Positions 9,302 to 18,965 are shown, counted from the stretch's first letter. The stretch is DNA of 64,000 nucleotides from an uncultured Psychrobacter sp. (GCF_947488565.1 NZ_CANKZC010000004.1:124001-188000), one strand, 5' to 3'. The notes: generated by a model from the sequence alone, not told the origin. Translations and numbers: made by a program.

Positions 9302-9856
9302 TCACGAAGTCTTATTTGCAGTAGGTAATAGTGCAGTATTATTCAGATCAATACCGTATAAATTTATCAACCAGTAATCGAGTGCCATCTGATACCCTAA
9401 GTGACCTAAACCACATATTACTCCCATTGCCACATCGCTCAAGTAAGAATGATGCCGAAAAGGTTCACGAGTATGAACGTTTGAAAGATGCACTTCTATG
9501 AACGGCTTTTGGGTAGCCAGTAAGGCGTCGCGGATGGCAACTGATGTATGAGTGAATGCAGCTGGATTAATAATAATAGCATCTACTTGTAAGCTTATAT
9601 CTGTCAATAATCCGTGCTGTTGAATAGCATCAACGAGCTGACCCTCATGATTGGACTGAACACAAATAAGTTCAATGTCATGACATGCTGCTCGCGTCGC
9701 CAGACATGTTTCAATATCGATAAGTGTGGTATGGCCATAAATTTCAGGTTCGCGTTTACCCAGTAGATTTAGGTTCACCCCATTGAGAAGTAGTATTCTA
9801 CGTGTTTGTAAACTGTCTGTTTTTGCGCTCGTAGCTGATAAAGAGGGGGCACTCAT
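9302..9856 (-). CDS. aroQ: 3-dehydroquinate dehydratase, type II
   Basis: Catalyses the third step of the shikimate pathway, 3-dehydroquinate to 3-dehydroshikimate. Type II motifs are clear: [19 protein letters not shown] with the catalytic tyrosine, [16 protein letters not shown], and [18 protein letters not shown]. At 184 residues it is about 30 longer than most members: roughly 20 extra residues at the N-terminus before the first strand, and a longer C-terminus. No other start is clearly better. It stands alone, without the usual accBC neighbours. Confidence 0.95.
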   Translation of the reverse strand: MSAPSLSATSAKTDSLQTRRILLLNGVNLNLLGKREPEIYGHTTLIDIETCLATRAACHDIELICVQSNHEGQLVDAIQQHGLLTDISLQVDAIIINPAAFTHTSVAIRDALLATQKPFIEVHLSNVHTREPFRHHSYLSDVAMGVICGLGHLGYQMALDYWLINLYGIDLNNTALLPTANKTS

Positions 9857-10350
9857 AAGTTTCTCTATGGATTAAAATGAATGTAGTGTTGGGCACTTGT
9901 AGTACAAATAAAAAAACTGCTATGTCAGATATGGGACTTTATCACAATAGCTCAATCATAAGTTTATAAAAAATTACATAGAAAACTTACCTAAATAGCA
10001 AAAACCATGTTAAATGACTTTGTGTTGCTAAAAACCCATGCTATGATATTTTTAAGTAGTAAGTCTTACAACTTTGTTGCTCTCGTCTTTAAAGCAGTGC
10101 TAAAGATTAATTATCTATAGACGATGATGCAGTATCGTTACTAGGCATATTAGGATATAACAATTTCATTTAAGAAAACGTTTTTATTATTTAATAAAAA
10201 TAAGTGTCCTGATATATTTTAAGTGTAATTTTTAAATAACCTTATTTAAATTGTTGTTAGTTAAATAAGTGATTTCATAATCTTAGACCCCGTTTACATG
10301 CAATGCTGCAAAGGAAGTTGGGGCTAGGTGTAATTTTAGGAAGCAATATT
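9857..10350 (+). other. non-coding region with probable long leader of the cold-shock gene
   Basis: Nearly 500 bases without an ORF between aroQ (leftward) and the cold-shock gene (rightward). A candidate promoter is TTGTGT at 10020-10025, a 16-base spacer and TATGAT at 10042-10047, which would give a leader of about 300 nt. Long, A+T-rich, structured leaders are typical of cold-inducible csp genes, where they act as RNA thermosensors. No cold-box match was proven; the promoter call is tentative. Confidence 0.35.
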
Positions 10351-10566
10351 ATGTCAGATCGTGAGCAAGGTGTCGTTAAGTGGTTTAATGATTCAAAAGG
10401 CTTTGGTTTTATTCAACGCAATAGTGGTGAAGATATTTTTGTTCATTTTCGAGCGATTCAAGGTGATGGTTATCGCTCTTTAAAAGATGGCGAAAAAGTC
10501 GAATTCAATGTGGTTGAAGGCCAAAAAGGCCTACAAGCTGAAGAAGTTAGGAAAGTGGAAGACTGA
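10351..10566 (+). CDS. cold-shock protein, CspA family
   Basis: A 71-residue single-domain OB-fold protein that binds single-stranded nucleic acids and acts as an RNA chaperone. RNP1 (KGFGFI) and RNP2 (DIFVHF) are intact. A longer reading from 10303 exists, but AGGAAG lies seven bases before the ATG at 10351 and the resulting MSDREQG start and 71-residue length match the family. The long untranslated leader suggests cold regulation. It is followed by a hairpin terminator and then rhlB. Confidence 0.95.
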   Translation: MSDREQGVVKWFNDSKGFGFIQRNSGEDIFVHFRAIQGDGYRSLKDGEKVEFNVVEGQKGLQAEEVRKVED

Positions 10567-10626
10567 TCCGTCTATTATATCAGTTTAGGTTTAATAGTTT
10601 TATTGACTACTGATATACTACTGAGT

Positions 10627-10690
10627 CAAGCCTGTCTAGATTATCGATATTGCAATATTGATATATAGACCTTGGGCTTGGCTTTTTTAC
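10627..10690 (+). terminator. terminator after the cold-shock gene
   Basis: CAAGCC at 10627-10632 pairs with GGCTTG at 10675-10680 at the base of a long imperfect hairpin, followed by a run of six T residues. The arm also contains the matching GTCTA...TAGAC segments. Confidence 0.65.
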
Positions 10691-10766
10691 GTTAAAGCTT
10701 TACCAAGGTTTATGGTAGGCTTGTTATCATGCGAGTCTGTTATTACTACTATATAAGGATGATTTT

Positions 10767-11921
10767 TTGAGTCACTTTACAACATTTACTGATCTACCAC
10801 TTTTGACGCCAACATTGCGGGCAATCAGTGATTTGGGCTTTACTGAATTAACGCCTATCCAAGCTCAAATATTACCCCATACTTTGGCACATCAAGATGC
10901 AATTGGACAAGCGCAAACGGGAACAGGAAAGACGGCAACTTTTTTGATTACTATCATGGAGGCCTTGCTTAAGCGTCCTTTTCAGGAAGAAGAAGAGCGT
11001 CATTTGGGAGAGCCGCGCGCAGTAATAATGGCACCGACACGTGAGCTTGCCCAGCAGATTTTTGACGATTGTATTGCTTTGACCAAATATACAGAATTAC
11101 ACAGCGTATGTATTATGGGTGGCACCAATTATGAGACTCAGCAGCACGAGCTCGAACGTCAATATGTCGATATCTTGGTTGCGACACCGGGGCGTTTGAT
11201 AGATCTTATGCATAAAGGCATGCTTTATTTGGATCGAGTAGAGGTGCTGGTATTAGACGAAGCGGATCGTATGCTTGATATGGGTTTTATCCCTGATATC
11301 AAGCGCTTAGTAGGTCGGATGCCAGCCAATACGGATCGTCAAAGCTTACTATTCTCAGCGACATTTAACCAAGATGTTATGAATCTTGCTTATCGCTGGT
11401 TGCATGAGCCAGAGTTTGTCGAAATCGAGCCTGAGCACAAGACCAGTGAGCTAGTAGACCAACACTTTTACTTATTAACAGAAGATCAAAAGCTAGAAGC
11501 GTTGCAGCGTATTATCACCGATAAGTCAGTAGAAAAAGTCATTGTCTTCGCCAATCGAAAGGATCAAGTAAAACGTTTGTATCATAAACTGCGTCAGTCT
11601 CATAAAATCGTTATGTTATCAGGTGATGTGATTCAGCAAAAGCGTGAAAAATATTTGCAGCGTTTTAAAGATGGTAATGCCTCAATCTTAGTTGCAACCG
11701 ATGTGGCAGGGCGCGGCATTCATGTTGATGATATTAGCCATGTGATTAACTATACTTTACCAGATCAGCCCGATGATTATGTACATCGTATTGGTCGTAC
11801 TGGGCGCGCTGGCCAAACAGGTATTAGCATCAGCTTTGTAAGTGAAGACGATGCTTTTAATTTGCCAGCGTTAGAGAAGCATTTGGATACCAAGTTTAGC
11901 CTTGAGCAATGGCAGCAGTAA
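10767..11921 (+). CDS. rhlB: DEAD-box ATP-dependent RNA helicase, RhlB-like
   Basis: A 384-residue DEAD-box helicase with all core motifs: Q motif (GFTELTPIQ), I (AQTGTGKT), Ia (PTRELAQQ), II (DEAD), III (SAT), and VI (HRIGRTGRAGQ). RhlB unwinds structured RNA and, in enterobacteria, works with RNase E in the degradosome. The start is a TTG at 10767: AAGGA is about seven bases upstream and no in-frame ATG is available nearby, while an ATG at 10760 is out of frame. It has no basic C-terminal extension. The position next to a cold-shock gene fits a role in cold RNA remodelling (inference). Confidence 0.93.
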   Translation: MSHFTTFTDLPLLTPTLRAISDLGFTELTPIQAQILPHTLAHQDAIGQAQTGTGKTATFLITIMEALLKRPFQEEEERHLGEPRAVIMAPTRELAQQIFDDCIALTKYTELHSVCIMGGTNYETQQHELERQYVDILVATPGRLIDLMHKGMLYLDRVEVLVLDEADRMLDMGFIPDIKRLVGRMPANTDRQSLLFSATFNQDVMNLAYRWLHEPEFVEIEPEHKTSELVDQHFYLLTEDQKLEALQRIITDKSVEKVIVFANRKDQVKRLYHKLRQSHKIVMLSGDVIQQKREKYLQRFKDGNASILVATDVAGRGIHVDDISHVINYTLPDQPDDYVHRIGRTGRAGQTGISISFVSEDDAFNLPALEKHLDTKFSLEQWQQ

Positions 11922-11953
11922 TTGTATCAATATTAAAAAGTTAGTACTGACAG

Positions 11954-11992
11954 AAAAAAGCCTGCAGCGATATTAACGTTGCGGGCTTTTTT
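11954..11992 (+). terminator. terminator after rhlB
   Basis: An inverted repeat with arms 11954-11969 and 11977-11992 (two imperfect positions, one a wobble) ends in six T residues. With A residues on the left flank it could serve the convergent membrane protein gene too. Confidence 0.8.
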
Positions 11993-12048
11993 CGACATGC
12001 TTATATTTTCTTACAAGCTCATAGGAGATTGGTTTTTTATGAGCGTAA

Positions 12049-12876
12049 CTATTGAGAGTGGTTCATAGTGTCTGCGTCAGTATCCATATTATGCATACTA
12101 TGGTCCATCTGACTCATATCATGATGATTAGAGCCGCCTGCTTCAGATGTTATAGCAGCAGGGTTGCCATGACTCATGTGTGTATCGCCACCATGTCCGC
12201 CGTGCATATTAGCCATGATAATGGGCACAAACATAACAGCCATTCCCGATAGTACCATCACTACACCGTTTAGTTGGCGTAAGCGAAAGCGACCAATTTT
12301 ATCACGCATCCAACCAACCGTTTCATGAGTGGCAACTAGCATCGGTACTGTACCGAGACCAAAAACAAACATCAGCGCTGCGCCTCCTAAAGGGTTATGA
12401 GCGACGACTGCGATGAGTAGGGCACCATACACGAGTCCGCAGGGTAAAAATCCCCATAACAGACCAGCGGTCAATGCGCGTGGAAAAGTAGTGAGTGGAA
12501 ATACCTTTTGGCGTAGCGGCCCAAGAAATTGCCAAAAGCGCATACCAAAACGCTCAAGCTTGGTTAAAAAAGGCGCGCCCAACATAGTAATGCCAACAAG
12601 TACGAGCACCAAGCCTAAAAGAATGCGCGGCATACTATTGCCCATCATCAGAGGCTCAAGTACGGTTGTACCGATCAATCCTGCCAGCAAACCCAAAAAC
12701 GAGTAGCTAAGTAGACGTCCAAGATGATAAGTGGCGACCAAACCTCGGCGCTTGGCCGGGCTTACGTCCTTCATCGACAATCCAAAGGCAGTAACCAGTC
12801 CGCCACACATGCCTAAGCAGTGCGGTGAACCAAAAAACCCCATCAATAATGCTGCAACTAATAATGCTGTGGTCAT
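12049..12876 (-). CDS. TauE/SafE-DsbD-like membrane protein with Met/His-rich tail, cbb3-associated
   Basis: A polytopic inner-membrane protein of the sulfite exporter TauE/SafE, DsbD-like group, starting with the conserved GSPHCLGMCGG motif. Its start is set at the ATG preceded by AGAGG eight bases upstream; a GTG nine bases earlier overlaps that site. The last 50 residues are soluble and rich in His and Met (HGGHGGDTH, HHDMSQMDHSMHNMD), which looks like a copper or other soft-metal binding tail. The gene follows ccoS, as this family does in cbb3 oxidase assembly clusters of other proteobacteria. Role in copper or redox handling for cbb3 is inferred. Confidence 0.85.
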   Translation of the reverse strand: MTTALLVAALLMGFFGSPHCLGMCGGLVTAFGLSMKDVSPAKRRGLVATYHLGRLLSYSFLGLLAGLIGTTVLEPLMMGNSMPRILLGLVLVLVGITMLGAPFLTKLERFGMRFWQFLGPLRQKVFPLTTFPRALTAGLLWGFLPCGLVYGALLIAVVAHNPLGGAALMFVFGLGTVPMLVATHETVGWMRDKIGRFRLRQLNGVVMVLSGMAVMFVPIIMANMHGGHGGDTHMSHGNPAAITSEAGGSNHHDMSQMDHSMHNMDTDADTMNHSQ

Positions 12877-12961
12877 AAGCAGCACCTCTTAAAATATGTA
12901 GTAAACGAAGATAGTATTTTATTAAAAGTCAAAATAATAACGCACTTATAAAAATCTAATG

Positions 12962-13243
12962 CTATTCTTTAGTATCGACATCAGTATTTAGTGGCTGATG
13001 AGCGTCCAGATTAAAGCTTTCATCATCAGCGGTAGTGATTATAGTATCCGTTTTCTCAGCAGAATTAGCTGATTTATGCGACTGGATAACTTGACGACGC
13101 TCTTGACGATCATCCAAGATAATGCGCTGTGAGGCATTATCTAAGTCCTCAAATTGATTGGATTTTACGGCGTAACGAACAGCCCAAATAGCTACCACGA
13201 ACAGCATCAAGCTTAGTGGAATCAATAAAAATATACTGAGCAT
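12962..13243 (-). CDS. ccoS: cbb3-type cytochrome oxidase assembly protein CcoS
   Basis: A 93-residue protein with one N-terminal transmembrane helix followed by the family signature WAVRYAVKSNQFEDLD. CcoS is needed for cofactor insertion into cbb3 cytochrome oxidase. The family is usually 50-70 residues; here a hydrophilic C-terminal extension of about 40 residues is added. AGAGG lies six bases before the ATG. It is upstream of the TauE-like gene on the same strand by 85 bp. The oxidase genes themselves are not in the window. Confidence 0.88.
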   Translation of the reverse strand: MLSIFLLIPLSLMLFVVAIWAVRYAVKSNQFEDLDNASQRIILDDRQERRQVIQSHKSANSAEKTDTIITTADDESFNLDAHQPLNTDVDTKE

Positions 13244-13364
13244 GGCAAACCTCTTGAATAGCCGCTTATTCTATTATTATACACTTATCGCAAGTGTAAT
13301 AAATTTAACTTTATGATTGAAATTTATGCAATGAAATCTGCATAGCTTTGAGATACCTAAATCA

Positions 13365-14183
13365 TTAGTTAAAGGTTTTAACCGCATTACCTCGAGGGGT
13401 TAATAATTGTTGAATACTAACGTCTTCTGCAAGCCGGCAGTCTAATTGCGGGCGCAAGATATCACGTAGGTAGGCAGCTATTTCATAAACAGCACGTCTT
13501 GAATGGCTCAAGTTTTGTGCAGGCTCCATCCAATCAAGTGACACAGGTAATGGCGCGTTTATAGGCGTACTATTGACCCCATTTAAAGCAAATTGTCTGC
13601 GAGCTCGCGCCATATGGTAATTATCGGTGATAAGGTACACATGGTATAAAGGCACACGCTTGGCAGTAAACCGAGCGTTTTCACAGGTGTTCATACTGGC
13701 ATTTTCGCTAATGGGTTCATCGATGCCATGCTCTATAAGCCATTGACTCATCCAAGGTGCCTCAGCGCCACTGATGATAATAGGTAGGGGCAAGTCATGA
13801 TAGGCAATGGCAGCAGTACGGATACGGTTGAGACTATAACCATTGAGAATGATTTGGTTGCTATTGTCGTTAGTGAGACCGCCGCCAAGGACAACGTAGG
13901 CAGAAGGTGGTGAGCTCATAGCATCAGCTGGTATGGCAGGTAGCGTTAGATGATCGAACACATAAATGACTGCGCGAGAAAATAGCGGCGTGAACAGACT
14001 AACGAGTATTAATGTGATGGCCGTCGAACCCAATAAGAAAGTTATATTGATGATACGGAACAACTTAATCATGCGTTCAGCGGAACGTAAGTAGTGGCGA
14101 GATAGCCTATGAGACCATGAACGCTTAGACCTCATGCTCACCATATCCAACTGTACCATCAGCATTAACCCAAACCGGCTCAC
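13365..14183 (-). CDS. YdcF/ElyC/SanA family protein (DUF218)
   Basis: A DUF218 protein with one N-terminal membrane helix (about residues 45-70) and the conserved VVLGGGL, GYSLNRIRTAA, PIIISGAEAPW and NARFTAKR blocks. The family includes envelope proteins linked to peptidoglycan precursor or vancomycin tolerance phenotypes; the biochemical function is not settled. The longest reading overlaps the end of murB by 59 bp. Methionines at 14144 and 14135 would shorten the overlap and are also plausible starts. Being directly downstream of murB fits a cell-wall role. Confidence 0.85.
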   Translation of the reverse strand: MSRFGLMLMVQLDMVSMRSKRSWSHRLSRHYLRSAERMIKLFRIINITFLLGSTAITLILVSLFTPLFSRAVIYVFDHLTLPAIPADAMSSPPSAYVVLGGGLTNDNSNQIILNGYSLNRIRTAAIAYHDLPLPIIISGAEAPWMSQWLIEHGIDEPISENASMNTCENARFTAKRVPLYHVYLITDNYHMARARRQFALNGVNSTPINAPLPVSLDWMEPAQNLSHSRRAVYEIAAYLRDILRPQLDCRLAEDVSIQQLLTPRGNAVKTFN

Positions 14184-15237
14184 GAGCTAAAGTGATAGCA
14201 AACTTTTCATAGATACAGTTTATGATATGGTTTTGGGCAGCTAACACATCAGCTTGAGTGGCTTGATAGGGACTATGATTGGTAAGGACTAACGCTTGTT
14301 TTTTATGAGTAATGATGGGTTTAATACCACCACCTTTTAAGCCTGCTTGCTCTATTAACCAGCCTGCTGCAACTTTAACTGTCGCATCTGGCATTGGGTA
14401 GCCGACGATATTAGGGTAGATGCTTTGTAATGATGTAAACAGGCTTAGATTGATAATAGGGTTTTGAAAAAAACTACCACAATTGGGAAGCTGCGCCGGG
14501 TTAGGAAGTTTTTGTTGACGAATATTGATGATAGCATGCATTACATCGATAGGCGTCAATTGACCGCGCCCTTGCAGCTTGGCATAGCGTTGAGCCACTG
14601 TCTGTACATCACCATAGCTTGCCAAAACCTTTGTCGCATCAGTATGCAAACGAAAGCCCACCCGGCTAATCAGCCAAGTATTTGGTGTGCGCTTAAAAAT
14701 ACTATCGCGATAACCAAACTTACAATCAGCAGCAGTAAGGTGGTGCCAAGTTTTGGTTGGTAAATGATAAGCGCGAACATACTGCAAACGATCCTCTAGC
14801 TGCACACCATAAGCACCGATATTTTGCACAGGAGCTGCCCCAGTGAGGCCTGGTATCAACGCTAAATTTTCTAGCCCGTACCAGCCTTGATTGACGGTAT
14901 GAATAACCAGATCATGCCAGTTTTCACCTGCCATCACTTCAATATCGACATGATCTTGGGTCTGATTGATAAGGGTGATACCACGCATGTCTGGTCGTAA
15001 TACGGTCGCTTGCAGTTGCGTGGGCAGTAAGACGTTGCTACCACCAGATAGCACAAACAATGAGGAATTAAGTTCACTATCGTCTGTATAACTTGCCATA
15101 AAATGGTCTAGCTGTGCCTCGCTTGTCAAAGTCACTACAGTGTCAGCGATGCAAGCGAGCGCCATTGTGTTGGCGTAAGACAGATCATGCAAGCAATCGT
15201 ACTGAGCATTAGGAGCATGGTGCAAATCTGTAGTCAT
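14125..15237 (-). CDS. murB: UDP-N-acetylenolpyruvoylglucosamine reductase MurB
   Basis: An FAD enzyme that reduces the enolpyruvyl group to give UDP-MurNAc, the second committed step of peptidoglycan synthesis. Visible motifs: GGSNVLL (FAD binding), NIGAYG, YRDSIFKR, NCGSFFQNP with the catalytic serine, and PDATVKVAAGWLIEQ. At 370 residues it is close to the long (type I, E. coli-like) class. It overlaps the start of the YdcF gene, suggesting translational coupling. Confidence 0.95.
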   Translation of the reverse strand: MTTDLHHAPNAQYDCLHDLSYANTMALACIADTVVTLTSEAQLDHFMASYTDDSELNSSLFVLSGGSNVLLPTQLQATVLRPDMRGITLINQTQDHVDIEVMAGENWHDLVIHTVNQGWYGLENLALIPGLTGAAPVQNIGAYGVQLEDRLQYVRAYHLPTKTWHHLTAADCKFGYRDSIFKRTPNTWLISRVGFRLHTDATKVLASYGDVQTVAQRYAKLQGRGQLTPIDVMHAIINIRQQKLPNPAQLPNCGSFFQNPIINLSLFTSLQSIYPNIVGYPMPDATVKVAAGWLIEQAGLKGGGIKPIITHKKQALVLTNHSPYQATQADVLAAQNHIINCIYEKFAITLAREPVWVNADGTVGYGEHEV

Positions 15238-15400
15238 AACACGACCTATTAGACAAATAAATAAAAACCATCAAAGCAGCAGCCAAGTATAAGCTAGACT
15301 TTAATACGCTGGCTATTATAAGGGATATACGGTATAAAAGCAGATAAAATGCTTAGGTTTTGGTGCTTGGTATCGTGATGCTGAGCAATCTAAATCTCCC

Positions 15401-15901
15401 TTACATGGCTTTCCAGCTTTCAATCCATGCTTTGGCGCTCGATTCAACACGTTCAATGACGTCTTCAAAATCATCTCCATCACCCTTATAAGGATCTGGA
15501 ACGTCGTCGCCGCCATAAGTAGGGTCTTCTTCGCTAAATAATGCCAATTTAGCTAGAGGCGCTTGCGATGTATTATTAATACTATCTTTTAATGCTTGCA
15601 GGTCAGCCAAGTTCTGAGCATCCATTGCTAGAATCAAATCAAATTCGCGAAAATCATCAGCATTTATCTGCCGTGCAACCAGTTTACTAATATTATAACC
15701 GTGACCTTTAGCGTGACGCTGAGATCGGACATCAGGAGCATTACCAATGTTCCAATCACCTGTACCTGCTGAGTCTACCTTGATAGAGAGTCCTGCAATG
15801 GCAATCTGTTGACGAAAAATTTCCTCAGCAGTTGGTGAACGACAAATATTACCTAGGCAAACCAATAGAACAGAAGATGGAGCGGAAGCTTTTACCAGCA
15901 T
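15401..15901 (-). CDS. low-molecular-weight protein-tyrosine-phosphatase
   Basis: A 166-residue LMW phosphatase. The P-loop CLGNICRS begins at Cys15 with Arg21, and the general acid lies in the DPY motif near the C-terminus (VPDPYKGDGDD). In bacteria these enzymes often control exopolysaccharide kinases (Wzb/Wzc), but no capsule genes are nearby, so the target is unknown. It is upstream of murB on the same strand by about 160 bp. Confidence 0.93.
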   Translation of the reverse strand: MLVKASAPSSVLLVCLGNICRSPTAEEIFRQQIAIAGLSIKVDSAGTGDWNIGNAPDVRSQRHAKGHGYNISKLVARQINADDFREFDLILAMDAQNLADLQALKDSINNTSQAPLAKLALFSEEDPTYGGDDVPDPYKGDGDDFEDVIERVESSAKAWIESWKAM

Positions 15902-16124
15902 AACATGACCTTTTATGACAAAAATGCTCTATAAGACCCATATGAGATGTATGGCTTATTAGCATGTCAATAAATAAGTGAGGGCTAATTTATAACAATA
16001 ACCGGCGGTTACTCTTGCACATTTTAACGATTTTACTTGAAGACTATTATTATTTAGCGTGGCTTGATAAGCGTAACGATTAACGTCACAAATAACAAGC
16101 ACACAGGCTCAACAATAAGCTTTG

Positions 16125-16568
16125 TTAATCTTGTTGATGTTTAAAACGTTGTAAATCACGGCGCTGCTTTTTGTTGGGTTTATTGTCAGGACGTGCAAGG
16201 TTGGCAAGTTTGCGCTGTTCAGCGTAGTAGGCACGGCGCTCTTCGCTCTCTTCAGTCTCTGAATACAACACTTGGGCGGCAGTTGCGTTGCCACGTTGCG
16301 CGGTTAATGCCTCGACGATGACGGTCTTTTCAGTCATAGCAGTGGCCGAGCCTTGCCTGATACTCAGCTCATCTCCAACCGCAATCTCTTTGCTCGTTTT
16401 GACACGGCTACCTGCATAATGCACACGCCCACTTTCGATCGCTTCTTTGGCAAGCGTACGAGTGCGATAAAACCGCGCTGCCCACAACCATTTATCGAGC
16501 CGCATACGCACAGTATCAGGTTTGCTGTGACTGGGCTGATTATGGTTTTTATTATGTTTACTCATCAA
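16125..16568 (-). CDS. hslR: S4-domain RNA-binding heat-shock protein Hsp15
   Basis: A 147-residue protein with an N-terminal S4 domain (MRLDKWLWAARFYRTRTLAKEAIESGRVH, shown in part) and a basic C-terminal tail. Hsp15 recognises free 50S subunits that carry a stalled peptidyl-tRNA and helps rescue them. The basic tail with KPNKKQRRDLQRF is typical. No heat-shock sigma factor promoter was identified. Confidence 0.93.
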   Translation of the reverse strand: MMSKHNKNHNQPSHSKPDTVRMRLDKWLWAARFYRTRTLAKEAIESGRVHYAGSRVKTSKEIAVGDELSIRQGSATAMTEKTVIVEALTAQRGNATAAQVLYSETEESEERRAYYAEQRKLANLARPDNKPNKKQRRDLQRFKHQQD

Positions 16569-16646
16569 AACCTCATAGATATCAACTAAGTAAGATAATA
16601 ATGGTGTTTTTTTTACAAATTAAAAGAGTAATAGCCTAAGTTAACA

Positions 16647-17030
16647 TCAGTTACACCATTGTTTTTCACATGGTATACCATCGTGGTTACCGTCCATTTT
16701 TGTATTTGGGCAGTTATTTATAAAGTATGTAGCTTCTGCGCATGAGGTCATCTGAGAGCAGTGTCTTCTACCATCGCATGAAAAACTTGGCGCTACTGTT
16801 TGTGACGTTAATACTGGACTTGCTGCCAAGATTGACGATGAAGTTGAATCTGAATCAACGTACGTTGGTGGTATATTATCAAGGTCATCAGATGTGAAAG
16901 CCACGCCAGTTGATGTATGAGTCGCCGCATTAGATATAGGATCACTCGTGACATTTTTGGGTTGAAGGACTCTGTAGCCTACCATTGCTAATGTCAGCAA
17001 TATAGCGATCATCAATATGTTCTTTATCAC
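16647..17030 (-). CDS. excalibur calcium-binding domain protein
   Basis: A 127-residue exported or membrane-anchored protein. Residues 1-22 form a hydrophobic N-terminal segment, then a Ser/Thr-rich linker of about 60 residues, then a C-terminal excalibur domain with paired cysteines and the calcium loop DGNHDGIPCEKQWC. The domain is related to thermonuclease-like and calcium-binding surface proteins. Function unknown; the location is the periplasm or outer face of the membrane. Confidence 0.85.
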   Translation of the reverse strand: MIKNILMIAILLTLAMVGYRVLQPKNVTSDPISNAATHTSTGVAFTSDDLDNIPPTYVDSDSTSSSILAASPVLTSQTVAPSFSCDGRRHCSQMTSCAEATYFINNCPNTKMDGNHDGIPCEKQWCN

Positions 17031-17078
17031 TGCTCAATACCTATTAATAATATTTACCATAAATGAACGCTATGAGTT

Positions 17079-17122
17079 TATCAATGGTGGTTTTTTAATC
17101 GATTATAAAACCGCCATTGATA
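17079..17122. repeat. inverted repeat downstream of ilvA
   Basis: Arms 17079-17094 and 17107-17122 are complementary over 16 bases with one wobble. It lies between the end of ilvA and the excalibur gene, both leftward. It lacks an outer T run, so factor-independent termination is uncertain; the T-rich part sits inside the stem. Confidence 0.55.
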
Positions 17123-17144
17123 CTGATAACTTATGTCTATTTTA

Positions 17145-18698
17145 CTACTTTAAAAACAACTGATAGCCGATATTGTCATTTAGCATCGTACAGTCATAAC
17201 CGATATCGAGTAGGGCGTCTTGTAATTGACGAGAGTTGCTCTCAGAAGCTTGTAAGCCGACCAACACGCGACCTTCGGCGGCGCCATGATTGCGGTAATG
17301 GAAAAGCGTGATATTAAAGTCGTCGCCCAGCTTTTCTAAAAATGTCAATAAAGCCCCCGGACGTTCAGGAAAGGTGATTTTTAGCAACTGCTCGTTTTCA
17401 ACATGAGCATGACCGCCAATCAGATGACGAATGTGCGATTTGGCGATATCGTCATCAGTCAAATCATGTGCTGTATAGCCGTCAGCCGTCAATTGATTAT
17501 TGATCGTTTGACGTTCTCTCTCACCATCTTTTAAGGCAATACCGACAAAGATTGACGCAGGCTCCATTGAGTCTGGTGATTTTTTGCTATCAGCGCGGTA
17601 GTTAAACTCAGTAATATTACGGCCATGTAAGCTGCGGCAGAAATTTAAAAATGCGCCAGTTTGCTCAGGAATAGTCACGCCAAAGATGGCTTCTTTTTTC
17701 TCCCCGATCTCAGTACGTTCAGCGATATAACGTAGGCGATCAAAATTCATATTGGCACCGCAAATGATACCAACGCAGTTTTTACCTTGTAAATCATTGG
17801 CTTCAATATACTTTTTCATACCAGCGACTGATAATGCGCCAGCAGGCTCAACGATACTACGGTTTTCTTCAAAAATATCCTTAATGGCAGCGCAGACTTC
17901 ATCGTTGGTACAGGTCACAACTTCAGGCTCGACAATCGGTCCTGAACGATCGATTTTTTGCGTACGTACGACGTCAAAAGGCAACTCACCAATTTGAGCA
18001 ACTGCCACCCCATCGACGAACAAACCGACTTGCTCAAGTCTGACTCGCTCGTCTGCTGCAAGCGCCGCTTTGAGCGATGCTGATTGTTCCGCTTCTACGG
18101 CGATGACTTTGACATGGGGAGCCACTTCACCCAAAAATGCTGCAACGCCAGAAATCAAACCACCACCGCCTACCGCAACGAAAACATAATCCATGTTGCG
18201 CCACTGCTGCGTCAGCTCAAGTCCGATAGTACCTTGGCCGGCAATGACCAATTCATCGTCGTAAGGTGGGATAAAAGTTAAGCCTTCACGCTCAGCACGA
18301 TCAATTGCATAACGGTTGGCTTGATCGAAGCTGTCGCCGTGCAAGTCGACATTACCGCCAAGTGCTTTTACCGCATCGACTTTGATATCCGGTGTGGTCG
18401 TTGGCATAACAATGATGTTGTTCAACGCTAATTTGCGTGCAGAGTAAGCAACGCCTTGCGCATGGTTGCCTGCTGAAGCGCAAATGACGCCGCGCGCTTT
18501 TTGCTCATCGCTTAATTGACTAATGCGGTTATAAGCCCCGCGCAATTTAAAGGATTTGACTGGTTGTAAGTCTTCACGTTTAAGTCGAATATCATTGGTA
18601 AAACGCTGGGTCAGCTTGGGTGCAGCCTCAAGTGGTGTTTGAATAGCAACGTCATAAACCGTGGCTTGCAAGATGGCTCGTACCCAATGAGATAGCAT
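17145..18698 (-). CDS. ilvA: threonine ammonia-lyase, biosynthetic
   Basis: Deaminates threonine to 2-oxobutanoate, the first step of isoleucine synthesis. It has 517 residues: a PLP catalytic domain with the Schiff-base lysine Lys51 in SFKLRGAYN and the GGGGLISG phosphate loop, then two ACT-like regulatory domains typical of the allosteric, isoleucine-inhibited enzyme. The long C-terminal part distinguishes it from the short catabolic TdcB. It stands alone, away from other ilv genes, and is divergent from rpiA. Confidence 0.96.
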   Translation of the reverse strand: MLSHWVRAILQATVYDVAIQTPLEAAPKLTQRFTNDIRLKREDLQPVKSFKLRGAYNRISQLSDEQKARGVICASAGNHAQGVAYSARKLALNNIIVMPTTTPDIKVDAVKALGGNVDLHGDSFDQANRYAIDRAEREGLTFIPPYDDELVIAGQGTIGLELTQQWRNMDYVFVAVGGGGLISGVAAFLGEVAPHVKVIAVEAEQSASLKAALAADERVRLEQVGLFVDGVAVAQIGELPFDVVRTQKIDRSGPIVEPEVVTCTNDEVCAAIKDIFEENRSIVEPAGALSVAGMKKYIEANDLQGKNCVGIICGANMNFDRLRYIAERTEIGEKKEAIFGVTIPEQTGAFLNFCRSLHGRNITEFNYRADSKKSPDSMEPASIFVGIALKDGERERQTINNQLTADGYTAHDLTDDDIAKSHIRHLIGGHAHVENEQLLKITFPERPGALLTFLEKLGDDFNITLFHYRNHGAAEGRVLVGLQASESNSRQLQDALLDIGYDCTMLNDNIGYQLFLK

Positions 18699-18965
18699 AA
18701 TATTCCCTAAACAAGTGATGAATGAAGATAAAAACGAAATAGATTAGCCTATGCTGATTTTGACTATCTTGCAAGACTCAATTGCAAGTTTTACTTAGAA
18801 TTTGACGCTATATTCATGTTAAATATTGAATCATTCCAAATAGTGTAATGAAGCAAGGACTCAATGAGAATTGGTATTACGCTAACATCGATTAAAATCA
18901 TCGGTTATAATAGCCGCGCATTTTACCTTTTTATAGTGTTAAGTTTATTTTGCCAAGGATTTATG

